NCBI RefSeq assembly: GCF_029963765.1
Contig: NZ_JALBYU010000003.1
Span: 186,001 to 250,000 of the forward strand
DNA length: 64,000 bases
Direction: 5' to 3'
From: Pseudomonas sp. UYIF39
Lineage (GTDB): Bacteria; Pseudomonadota; Gammaproteobacteria; Pseudomonadales; Pseudomonadaceae
In this document: in pieces, positions 55,043-62,517 of the stretch
How positions within the stretch are numbered: position 1 is the first letter of the stretch
Layout: each line of letters starts with the position of its first letter
The notes under the pieces: generated by a model
The model's input: only the letters and a program-made list of their open reading frames with translations
Told to the model about the DNA's origin: nothing
Database searches by the model: none
Position numbers and translations under genes: made by a program

Positions 55043-56596
55043 ATGCCCGCGACATCCCGCTTTCCTTTTTTTGCTTATGTATTCGCCTGCCTGCTGGGGC
55101 TTTTTGCCCTTGGTGGCTTCTGGTACGGCCTCGGTAAACCGGTGGTGCTGCCGGACGTGGCCAGTGCGACGCACAAGCTGCAATGCGCCTCCTACACCCC
55201 GTTCGACAAGGACCAATCGCCGTTCGATCAGCCGTTCAAGCTGCGCCCCGAGCGCATGGACGCCGACCTCGCGCTGCTGGCCAAAAGCTGCGAATGCATC
55301 CGCACCTATTCCATGACCGGCCTCGAGGCCCTGCCCGACCTGGCGCGCAAGCACGGGTTAAAACTGATGATCGGCGCCTGGGTCAACAGCAACCCGGTTG
55401 ACACCGCCAAGGAAGTCGACCTGCTGATCGCCTCGGCCAACGCCAACGCGGACGTGGTGACCTCGGTGATCGTCGGCAATGAAACCCTGCTGCGCAAGGA
55501 AGTCACCGGCGCGCAACTGGCCAAGCTCATCAATAAAGTCAAAAGCCAGGTCAAACAACCTGTCACTTACGCCGACGTCTGGGAGTTCTGGCTCAAGCAC
55601 CCGGAAATCGCCCCGGCGGTGGATTTCCTGACCATCCATTTGTTGCCGTACTGGGAAGATGACCCGTCGAATATCGACGCCGCCCTGCAGCATGTGGCCG
55701 AAGTACGTCAGGTGTTCGGCAACAAGTTCGCACCCAAGGATGTGATGATTGGCGAAACCGGCTGGCCCAGTGAAGGCCGTCAGCGTGAAACCGCCCTGCC
55801 GAGCCGGGTCAATGAAGCCAAGTTCATTCGTGGTTTTGTCATCATGGCGGAGCAGCAAGGCTGGCATTACAACCTGATCGAAGCCTTCGACCAGCCGTGG
55901 AAACGCGCCAATGAAGGTGCGGTCGGTGGTTACTGGGGGCTGTTCGATGCCGATCGCCAGGACAAAGGTGTGCTCGCCGGTCCGGTGTCGAACGTGCCCT
56001 ACTGGACGCAGTGGCTGGTGGTGGGTGGTTTGATCTTCCTTGGCACGTTGATCCTCGGCGGCCGTGTACGCAGCACTCGCGCAGCGCTGGTTCTACCGCT
56101 GCTCGGTGCGCTGGCCGCTTGCTCGATTGGCGCCTGGGGCGACCTGGCCCGTGTCACTACGCGGTTTACCAGTGAATGGTTGTGGGTCGCTTTGCTGACG
56201 GCTTTGAATGTGTTGGTGCTGGCCCATGCGGCACTGACCCTGAGCGCTCGCACCGGCTGGCGTGAACGGGCGTTCAATGCGCTGGAACGTCGGGCGGGCT
56301 GGTTGCTCGCGGTGGCCGGGTTTGCCGCTGCGGTGACGATGCTGGAGCTGGTGTTCGATCCGCGTTATCGCAGCTTCCCGAGTGTCGCATTCATCCTGCC
56401 GGCGCTGGTCTATCTGTGCCGCCCGGTGAGCGTGGCGCGTCGGGAGATTGCCCTGCTGACCTTCATCATCGGTGCCGGTATTGCGCCGCAGCTTTATCGT
56501 GAAGGGTTGCAGAATCAGCAAGCCTGGGGTTGGGCGCTGGTGAGTGTGTTGATGGTTGCAGCGTTGTGGCGCAGTTTGCGGGTTCGCAAGGGGTAA
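55043..56596 (+). CDS. GH17 beta-1,3-glucan hydrolase/transferase with C-terminal membrane domain
   Basis: A 517-residue protein. After an N-terminal anchor (SRFPFFAYVFACLLGLFALGGFWYG), residues about 45-320 form a GH17 barrel. The acid/base Glu is in VIVGNETLLR and the nucleophile Glu in IGETGWPS, and an aromatic-rich groove follows (YWGLF). The last about 190 residues are six hydrophobic spans. Similar Pseudomonas proteins act as beta-1,3-glucanosyltransferases or in cyclic glucan synthesis, so a periplasm-facing glucan-remodelling role is likely. The start is uncertain: an in-frame ATG at 55001 also exists, neither with a good ribosome site. Confidence 0.88.
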   Translation: MPATSRFPFFAYVFACLLGLFALGGFWYGLGKPVVLPDVASATHKLQCASYTPFDKDQSPFDQPFKLRPERMDADLALLAKSCECIRTYSMTGLEALPDLARKHGLKLMIGAWVNSNPVDTAKEVDLLIASANANADVVTSVIVGNETLLRKEVTGAQLAKLINKVKSQVKQPVTYADVWEFWLKHPEIAPAVDFLTIHLLPYWEDDPSNIDAALQHVAEVRQVFGNKFAPKDVMIGETGWPSEGRQRETALPSRVNEAKFIRGFVIMAEQQGWHYNLIEAFDQPWKRANEGAVGGYWGLFDADRQDKGVLAGPVSNVPYWTQWLVVGGLIFLGTLILGGRVRSTRAALVLPLLGALAACSIGAWGDLARVTTRFTSEWLWVALLTALNVLVLAHAALTLSARTGWRERAFNALERRAGWLLAVAGFAAAVTMLELVFDPRYRSFPSVAFILPALVYLCRPVSVARREIALLTFIIGAGIAPQLYREGLQNQQAWGWALVSVLMVAALWRSLRVRKG

Positions 56597-56612
56597 TCGG
56601 CAAAGCAGGATC

Positions 56613-56643
56613 AAAAGATCGCAGCCTGCGGCTGCGATCTTTC
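56613..56643 (+). terminator. Terminator or repeat hairpin after the GH17 gene
   Basis: AAAGATCGCAGCC, loop TGC, GGCTGCGATCTTT. This exact hairpin type is common between genes in pseudomonads, so it may be a dispersed element used as a terminator. Confidence 0.8.
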
Positions 56644-56647
56644 TGCA

Positions 56648-57016
56648 TCAGGCGACGCGGCTTTCCCGGACCAACCGCAACCCGGCAATCACGACCGCAA
56701 AAACAGCCAAAGTCGTGTTGTACAACGCCAGCGCCGGAAACCCGAACACCAGCGCCAGCACCGCCAACCACCACCCTGCACGACCCGGTAGCACAAAACC
56801 GATAACGGCTGCCGCCAATGCCGCGAAGCCCAAGACATTGAAGTGAATCATCAGGCCCAGGCTCGAACGAGCCTGGCATTCCCAGCGACTCGCTTCGTCC
56901 ACGCAGACGCCAACCCATTGAGCATCCTCCATGAAGCCATATCGCGCGCCATAACTGGCGGCCAGCCATAACGGCAGGAGAACGAGCAGCAGAATCACAG
57001 GCAAACGGCGGGACAT
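56648..57016 (-). CDS. Small membrane protein, hypothetical
   Basis: A 122-residue protein starting MSRRLPVILLLVLLPLWLAA with GGAG six bases upstream, which decides the start over the frame from 57100. It has about four hydrophobic segments. A soluble loop after the first carries two Cys (VGVCVDEASRWECQARSS) that could form a disulfide in the periplasm. No family was recognised. It is convergent with the GH17 gene. Confidence 0.75.
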   Translation of the reverse strand: MSRRLPVILLLVLLPLWLAASYGARYGFMEDAQWVGVCVDEASRWECQARSSLGLMIHFNVLGFAALAAAVIGFVLPGRAGWWLAVLALVFGFPALALYNTTLAVFAVVIAGLRLVRESRVA

Positions 57017-57241
57017 GAAGCACTCCAATAAACGAAAAACGGCGGCCAGCTTAATCCCCCGCCAGCGGTAAGCAAACGCGCGTAAGAGATAATTGGTCAC
57101 GAAATAGCTGCAAAGTGTATCGTCCAGCTACTATTACTCCGAAATTAGGTCTGATTGGTGCCGACCCATGGCACTTTGACGCAAACCCCGTGGTCATAGC
57201 CTGCGAACTTCATTCGGCACCTTTCTCTAAGGGATCTAGTC

Positions 57242-58540
57242 ATGCTCCGTTCCTTGCGCTTCGCCGCCCTGTTTGGCGGCCTTATTTTGAGTGCGTCCGC
57301 ACTGGCCGTCGATATCGACGCGGCCAGCTATGGCTACCCCTTGACCAACCCATTTGAGGCGACCATCGCGACGACACCGCCGGACCTGCGTCCGGAGTTG
57401 CCGCTGGACGATGACATCGATCAGCAAACCCGCAGCGTCAGGTTACGCCCGGAGCGTGAGTTCGATTTGCCAGACAACTTCTGGCCGGTGAAGAAACTCA
57501 CCTACCGCATCGCCACCCAGGATAAAGCCGCTCCGCTGATTTTCCTTATCGCCGGCACCGGCGCGCGCTATGACAGCAGCCTTAACGAATACCTGAAGAA
57601 GCTCTACTACAAGGCCGGCTACCACGTGGTGCAACTGTCGTCGCCCACCAGCTTCGACTTCATGAGCGCCGCCTCACGCTTTGCCACGCCCGGCATCACC
57701 AAGGAAGACGCCGAAGACATGTACCGGGTGATGCAGGCCGTGCGGGCACAAAACCCGAATGTGCCCGTCACTGATTACTACCTGACCGGCTACAGCCTGG
57801 GTGCACTGGACGCGGCATTTGTCGCACACCTGGATGAAACCCGCCGCAGCTTCAATTTCAAGAAAGTCTTGCTGCTCAACCCGCCGGTCAACCTCTACAC
57901 CTCGATTACCAATCTGGACAAGCTGGTCCAGACCGAGGTCAAAGGCATCAACAACAGCACAACATTCTATGAACTGGTGCTGAACAAACTGACCCGCTAC
58001 TTCCAGCAGAAAGGCTACATCGACCTCAACGATGCCCTGCTCTACGACTTCCAGCAGTCCAAGCAGCACCTGAGCAACGAACAGATGGCCATGCTGATCG
58101 GCACTTCGTTCCGCTTCTCGGCAGCCGACATTGCCTTCACCTCGGACCTGATCAACCGTCGCGGTCTGATCACTCCACCGAAATATCCGATCACCGAAGG
58201 CACCAGCCTCACGCCGTTCCTCAAGCGCGCGTTGCAATGCGACTTCGACTGCTACATCACCGAGCAAGTCATTCCGATGTGGCGCGCCCGCACCGACGGC
58301 GGCAGCCTGCTGCAACTGATCGACCAGGTCAGCTTGTATGCACTGAAGGATTACCTGCACGACAGCCCGAAAATCGCCGTCATGCACAACGCCGACGACG
58401 TGATTCTCGGCCCTGGTGACCTCGGTTTCCTGCGCAAGACCTTTGGCGATCGTTTGACCGTTTATCCACTGGGCGGCCATTGCGGCAACCTTAATTACCG
58501 CGTCAACAGCGACGCCATGCTGGAGTTCTTCCGTGGCTAA
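57242..58540 (+). CDS. Exported alpha/beta hydrolase (serine hydrolase)
   Basis: A 432-residue protein with a signal peptide MLRSLRFAALFGGLILSASALA. The nucleophile elbow is LTGYSLGALDAAF (Ser near residue 187), and the likely Asp is in MHNADDVILGPGD and the His in LGGHCGNLNYR near the C-terminus. The N-terminal part before the hydrolase core (about residues 25-90) is not recognised. Its last codons overlap the start of the MlaA-like gene by 8 bases, so a lipid-related substrate is plausible. This pair matches PA3238-PA3239 order as I recall it. Confidence 0.85.
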   Translation: MLRSLRFAALFGGLILSASALAVDIDAASYGYPLTNPFEATIATTPPDLRPELPLDDDIDQQTRSVRLRPEREFDLPDNFWPVKKLTYRIATQDKAAPLIFLIAGTGARYDSSLNEYLKKLYYKAGYHVVQLSSPTSFDFMSAASRFATPGITKEDAEDMYRVMQAVRAQNPNVPVTDYYLTGYSLGALDAAFVAHLDETRRSFNFKKVLLLNPPVNLYTSITNLDKLVQTEVKGINNSTTFYELVLNKLTRYFQQKGYIDLNDALLYDFQQSKQHLSNEQMAMLIGTSFRFSAADIAFTSDLINRRGLITPPKYPITEGTSLTPFLKRALQCDFDCYITEQVIPMWRARTDGGSLLQLIDQVSLYALKDYLHDSPKIAVMHNADDVILGPGDLGFLRKTFGDRLTVYPLGGHCGNLNYRVNSDAMLEFFRG

Positions 58541-59321
58541 ATATCTCCTGCTTATCGCAGCGTTACTCTGTGCAGGCGTCGCCAATGCCGACAACAGCAA
58601 AGCCAACGCACCGGTTGTGATTGACAGCGACGGCTTCAAGGAGCCGCTGAGCAAACTCAAATTCAACCTGGGGCTGGATCAGCGCGAGTTCGAACGCTCG
58701 ACGCTTAGCGCGCTGGCCGTCTACGACCCGCTGGAAGAGTGGAACCGCCGCGTTTACCACTTCAACTACCGCTTCGACCAATGGGTGTTCCTGCCAGTGG
58801 TCGATGGTTATCGCTACATCACGCCGAGTTTCCTGCGCACCGGCGTCAGCAACTTCTTCAACAACCTCGGTGACGTGCCGAACCTGTTGAACAGCCTGCT
58901 GCAGTTCAAGGGTCAGCGCTCGATGGAAACCACCGCACGCCTGCTGCTCAACACCACCATCGGCATCGCCGGCTTGTGGGACCCGGCCACCTCTATGGGC
59001 CTGCCGCGCCAGAGCGAAGATTTCGGCCAGACGCTGGGCTTCTACGGTGTACCGGGCGGCGCCTATTTCGTATTGCCGATCCTCGGACCTTCCAACATCC
59101 GCGACACCGGGGGCCTGGCGGTCGATTTCACCGCAGAGTCGGCGATCAACTTCCTGAACGTCTCCAACGTCAGCGAAAACCACCCGGAAATCTGGGTCCT
59201 GCGTGGTATCGACAAGCGCTACCAGAACAGCTTCCGCTATGGCCAGCTGAACTCACCATTCGAGTACGAGAAAGTGCGCTACGTGTACACCGAGTCGCGC
59301 AAGTTGCAGATCGCCGAGTAA
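58533..59321 (+). CDS. MlaA/VacJ-family protein, without a normal lipobox
   Basis: MlaA proteins remove misplaced phospholipid from the outer leaflet of the outer membrane. The 262-residue protein has the family core YDPLEEWNRRVYHFNYRFDQWV, then FFNNLGDVPNLLNSLLQFK, and LGFYGVPGGAYFVLPILGPSNIRDTGG. The N-terminus MAKYLLLIAALLCAGVANADN looks like an ordinary signal peptide cut after NA; its Cys (ALLCAG) lacks the usual lipobox residues. It may be a periplasmic paralogue rather than the main lipoprotein MlaA, and no other mla genes are nearby. Confidence 0.9.
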   Translation: MAKYLLLIAALLCAGVANADNSKANAPVVIDSDGFKEPLSKLKFNLGLDQREFERSTLSALAVYDPLEEWNRRVYHFNYRFDQWVFLPVVDGYRYITPSFLRTGVSNFFNNLGDVPNLLNSLLQFKGQRSMETTARLLLNTTIGIAGLWDPATSMGLPRQSEDFGQTLGFYGVPGGAYFVLPILGPSNIRDTGGLAVDFTAESAINFLNVSNVSENHPEIWVLRGIDKRYQNSFRYGQLNSPFEYEKVRYVYTESRKLQIAE

Positions 59322-59334
59322 ATTCATCGGCGAC

Positions 59335-59373
59335 AAAAAAGGCCATTCGATGCGAGTCGAATGGCCTTTTTTC
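59335..59373 (+). terminator. Terminator after the MlaA-like gene (usable from both sides)
   Basis: AAAAAAGGCCATTCGA, loop, TCGAATGGCCTTTTTT between convergent genes. Confidence 0.93.
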
Positions 59374-59386
59374 ATTTCGCTGAGGA

Positions 59387-60301
59387 TCAGCTTCTGACGG
59401 TTTTCCAGAGTTTGCTGACAACCATCACAGCCGCCAACACCACCGCACCGGCCACAATCCCCGCCACCGCATTCAGCAACGTAGGCACGATAAACCCGGC
59501 ACCACCCGCACCCGCGCTGACGCTTTCAATCCAGTGATGAACCATCGGCACACCGTGGGTAAGAATTCCGCCACCCACCAGGAACATCGCCGCCGTGCCG
59601 ATCACCGACAGGCTTTTCATCATGTACGGCGCGGCTCGCAGAATGGCGTCGCCGATGCTCTTGGCCATCTGTCCAGGTTTCTGGGTCAGCCACAGACCGA
59701 GGTCGTCGAGTTTGACAATGCCGGCCACCAGGCCATAAACGCCGATGGTCATGACGATGGCAATGCCCGAAAGCACGATGACTTGCTGGGTCAGCGGAGC
59801 ATCTGCCACGGTGCCCAGGGTGATTGCGATGATTTCCGCAGAGAGAATGAAGTCGGTGCGGATGGCGCCTTTGATCTTGTCCTGCTCGAACGCCACCAGA
59901 TCGACCGCCGGATCAGCCACGGCCTCAACCAGCTCTGCATGCTCGGCCTGGTCTTCAACCTTGCTGTGCAGGAATTTATGGGCCAGTTTCTCGAAACCTT
60001 CGAAACACAGGTACGCGCCACCGACCATCAACAATGGCGTGACCAGCCACGGAATGAATGCACTGATCGCCAAGGCCGACGGCACCAGGATCAGCTTGTT
60101 GAGAAACGAGCCCTTGGCCACCGCCCACACCACCGGGATTTCCCGCTCGGCACGCACACCGGAAACCTGTTGGGCATTGAGCGCCAGATCATCGCCAAGC
60201 ACGCCAGCAGTCTTCTTGGCGGCCATTTTGGTCATCAACGCCACATCGTCGAGTACCGCAGCGATGTCGTCGATCAGCACCAGCAAACTGCTTCCTGCCA
60301 T
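59387..60301 (-). CDS. DUF808 (YedI-like) inner-membrane protein
   Basis: A 304-residue protein starting [43 protein letters not shown], the conserved DUF808 N-terminus. About seven membrane spans follow, with an acidic cytosolic loop ([16 protein letters not shown]). Family function is unknown; transport has been proposed. It diverges from the RutR-like regulator gene with 134 bases between, so control by that regulator is possible but unproven. Confidence 0.9.
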   Translation of the reverse strand: MAGSSLLVLIDDIAAVLDDVALMTKMAAKKTAGVLGDDLALNAQQVSGVRAEREIPVVWAVAKGSFLNKLILVPSALAISAFIPWLVTPLLMVGGAYLCFEGFEKLAHKFLHSKVEDQAEHAELVEAVADPAVDLVAFEQDKIKGAIRTDFILSAEIIAITLGTVADAPLTQQVIVLSGIAIVMTIGVYGLVAGIVKLDDLGLWLTQKPGQMAKSIGDAILRAAPYMMKSLSVIGTAAMFLVGGGILTHGVPMVHHWIESVSAGAGGAGFIVPTLLNAVAGIVAGAVVLAAVMVVSKLWKTVRS

Positions 60302-60435
60302 GAATCAGGTGTCCTTCTTGAATGAATGCCGCGCAGCATAGCGCGACCCAACGTGCGGCGGGGCATTCTTGAGCGCCGCGCGAGGCCGGTGCTACCATGC
60401 GCAACCGCCAGAACAGGCAAGGAACCCCCTGGTTT

Positions 60436-61044
60436 ATGAGCACTATCCGCGAGCGCAACAAACAACTGATCCTGCGTGCCGCCAGTGAAGAATTTGCCGA
60501 CAAGGGCTTCGCTGCGACCAAAACCAGTGACATCGCAGCCAAGGCGGGATTGCCCAAGCCCAACGTCTACTACTACTTCAAATCCAAGGAAAACCTCTAC
60601 CGAGAGGTCCTGGAAAGCATCATCGAACCAATTCTGCAGGCCTCGACACCGTTCAACGCCGATGGCGTGCCGAGCGAAGTGCTGAGCGGGTACATTCGCT
60701 CGAAAATCCGTATCTCCCGCGACCTGCCCTTCGCCTCCAAGGTTTTTGCCAGCGAAATCATGCACGGCGCCCCGCACCTGAGCGCCGATCTGGTTGAACG
60801 GCTCAACGGCCAGGCCAAGCACAACATCGACTGCATCCAGACCTGGATCGACCGCGGCCAGATTGCCCCGATCGACCCCAACCACCTGATGTTCAGCATC
60901 TGGGCCGCGACCCAGACCTATGCTGACTTCGACTGGCAGATTTCCGCGGTGACCGGAAAGGCCAAGCTCGATGAGGCTGATTATGAAGCGGCGGCGCAAA
61001 CGATTATCCGGTTGGTGCTCAAGGGGTGTGAGCCGGATCAGTGA
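60436..61044 (+). CDS. TetR-family regulator, RutR-like
   Basis: A 202-residue repressor. The helix-turn-helix is in FAATKTSDIAAKAGLPKPNVYYYFKSKENLYREVL (residues about 28-60). The C-terminal ligand domain resembles E. coli RutR (SRDLPFASKVFASEIMHGAP and APIDPNHLMFSIWAATQTYADF), which senses uracil or thymine. No pyrimidine-degradation genes are in the window. An in-frame ATG lies 13 codons upstream; the chosen MSTIRERNKQLIL fits the family start. Confidence 0.9.
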   Translation: MSTIRERNKQLILRAASEEFADKGFAATKTSDIAAKAGLPKPNVYYYFKSKENLYREVLESIIEPILQASTPFNADGVPSEVLSGYIRSKIRISRDLPFASKVFASEIMHGAPHLSADLVERLNGQAKHNIDCIQTWIDRGQIAPIDPNHLMFSIWAATQTYADFDWQISAVTGKAKLDEADYEAAAQTIIRLVLKGCEPDQ

Positions 61045-61057
61045 GACAGCGCCGCGG

Positions 61058-61128
61058 CTATCGTAAGCGGGCTCACTCCTACATTTGGAATGCATTCCCC
61101 TGTAGGAGTGAGCCTGCTCGCGATCGAG
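61058..61128. repeat. REP pair left of the RAYT gene
   Basis: GGCTCACTCCTACA and the inverted TGTAGGAGTGAGCCTGCTCGCGAT. It belongs to the GAGCAGGCTCACTCCTACA class, distinct from the GAGCAAGCTCGCTCCCACA class elsewhere in the window. Confidence 0.9.
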
Positions 61129-61144
61129 GCGAATCGGTCCCTAC

Positions 61145-61603
61145 TCAAACCCAAATCGCATCCCACAACGGATAATCGCCCAGCTTCTCAACCAGTCCAG
61201 CCCGCAATGGGTTGGCCACAACATACCGCGCCACCTTCACCAAATCCTCTTCCCGCCGAAGTGCCCGATCATGGAATCCTCTCTGCCAGAGGCTGGCATT
61301 TCGACCGGTACGCTGCTTCACCGCTTTGGTACTCATCGACTTGGTCTTTTGCATCAACTCGCTCAAAGAGCCCTGCTGTAATTCAATCAACCAATGAAAA
61401 TGATCGGGCATGACTACCCACGCCAGTGAGTTCGCCAAGCCTAGATTCTGAGCATTTCGAAATTGATCGACGACCAGCCTGCCCAAGGCAAAATCCTTGA
61501 AAACCGGAGTCCTGTTCAGCGTATTTGTGGTTAACAAGTAGATTCGACTGGCTTCGGCATAGCGCCCGACTCGCAATCGGTGTGCAGCAGGTAATTCCGG
61601 CAT
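61145..61603 (-). mobile_element. REP-associated tyrosine transposase (RAYT)
   Basis: A 152-residue IS200/Y1-like transposase. The metal-binding HxH-type motif is in VVMPDHFHWLIEL, and the catalytic Tyr is expected in LVKVARYVVANPLRAGLVEKLGDYPL. The WQRGFHDRALR block is typical of RAYTs. It is intact and flanked within 20-100 bases on both sides by matching REP pairs. RAYTs are thought to spread or keep REP sequences rather than move themselves. Confidence 0.93.
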
Positions 61604-61689
61604 TCCTTGCCTCCCATCAGGTCAGGAGAAGGCTAGTCCTGTGGATTCAGAAAGACGGGACAAACTTTTGGCTGGATGTGTCTGGCAGA

Positions 61690-61795
61690 TAGCTATCGCG
61701 AGCAGGCTCACTCCTACAAGGGATTTGTGGTGTTCAGACATTTTGTGTCCAACCCCGATACTTGTAGGAGTGAGCCTGCTCGCGATAGCGATTAG
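61690..61795. repeat. REP pair right of the RAYT gene
   Basis: CTATCGCGAGCAGGCTCACTCCTACA and, about 45 bases on, the inverted TGTAGGAGTGAGCCTGCTCGCGATAG. The arms are near-perfect inverses, so it folds as one long hairpin (a REPIN). Confidence 0.93.
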
Positions 61796-61809
61796 TCAGT
61801 CACCCCAAA

Positions 61810-62250
61810 TCAAGCCGTCACCCCCGCATCCGCGTGCAGCCCCAACGCCTCGATTGCGTTGATCGCACACTGCTCATCAACATCCGAGAGATCACCGCTG
61901 ATACCCACCGCCCCCAGCACGTTCCCTTCCTGATCCCGAATCAATACACCGCCCGGTGCCGGGACAACACTCCCCTGCCCCAGACTATTCAAAGCGGCGA
62001 TAAACGCCGGTCGTTGTTGTGCGTCCAGCGCCAGCAGGCGTGAGCCTTTGCCCAGGGCGATGGCGCCCCAGGCTTTGCCGATGGCGATCTGCGGGCGCAA
62101 CAGGCTGGCGCCGTCTTCACGCTGCAGGGTGACCAAGTGTCCACCCGCATCCAGTACTGCGATGGTCAATGGAGCTGCCGAGATTGCACGCCCCGCGGAG
62201 ATAGCCTGATTGGCCAGGTTGACTGCGACTTTCAAGGTTAAAGCGCTCAT
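61810..62250 (-). CDS. GlcG/HbpS family (DUF336) protein
   Basis: A 146-residue protein starting MSALTLKVAVNLANQAISAG. Family blocks are IAVLDAGGHLVTLQREDGAS and the glycine-rich GGVLIRDQEGNVLGAVGISGDLSDVDEQC. It is cytosolic. GlcG-type proteins go with glycolate/glyoxylate genes, and here it is divergent from glyoxylate carboligase; heme or small-molecule binding is known for HbpS relatives. Its exact role is not established. Confidence 0.92.
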   Translation of the reverse strand: MSALTLKVAVNLANQAISAGRAISAAPLTIAVLDAGGHLVTLQREDGASLLRPQIAIGKAWGAIALGKGSRLLALDAQQRPAFIAALNSLGQGSVVPAPGGVLIRDQEGNVLGAVGISGDLSDVDEQCAINAIEALGLHADAGVTA

Positions 62251-62342
62251 GGTGCCGTCCTCATTTTGTTATAGGGAAAGCTGCTGGACTGCGTTTTGCT
62301 CAGCAGTCCGATGCAACAAATAGAACACAATAGATTATTTAT

Positions 62343-62352
62343 TTGTATACAA
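62343..62352. promoter_or_regulatory. Palindromic operator, GlcG-like gene side
   Basis: TTGTATACAA, identical to the copy at 62481-62490, in an AT-rich stretch 93 bases before the GlcG-like gene start. It fits the GT-N-AC pattern of GntR-family sites. Confidence 0.6.
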
Positions 62353-62480
62353 TAATTCTCGAAAAGCGCCACATGCGACGAAAAGCCACAGCAGAACGGG
62401 CTTCCGACGAATGAAACGGCCGCTTGAGAAAATGGATTGACCTGCGCCGTCCGCCGTGAATACACTCTGCGCAAAGCCAC

Positions 62481-62490
62481 TTGTATACAA
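62481..62490. promoter_or_regulatory. Palindromic operator, gcl side
   Basis: TTGTATACAA, 27 bases before the gcl start codon. TATACA inside it could be the gcl -10, so a bound regulator would repress. Confidence 0.6.
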
Positions 62491-62517
62491 TTACAAAACG
62501 TACGAGGCACCAAAACC

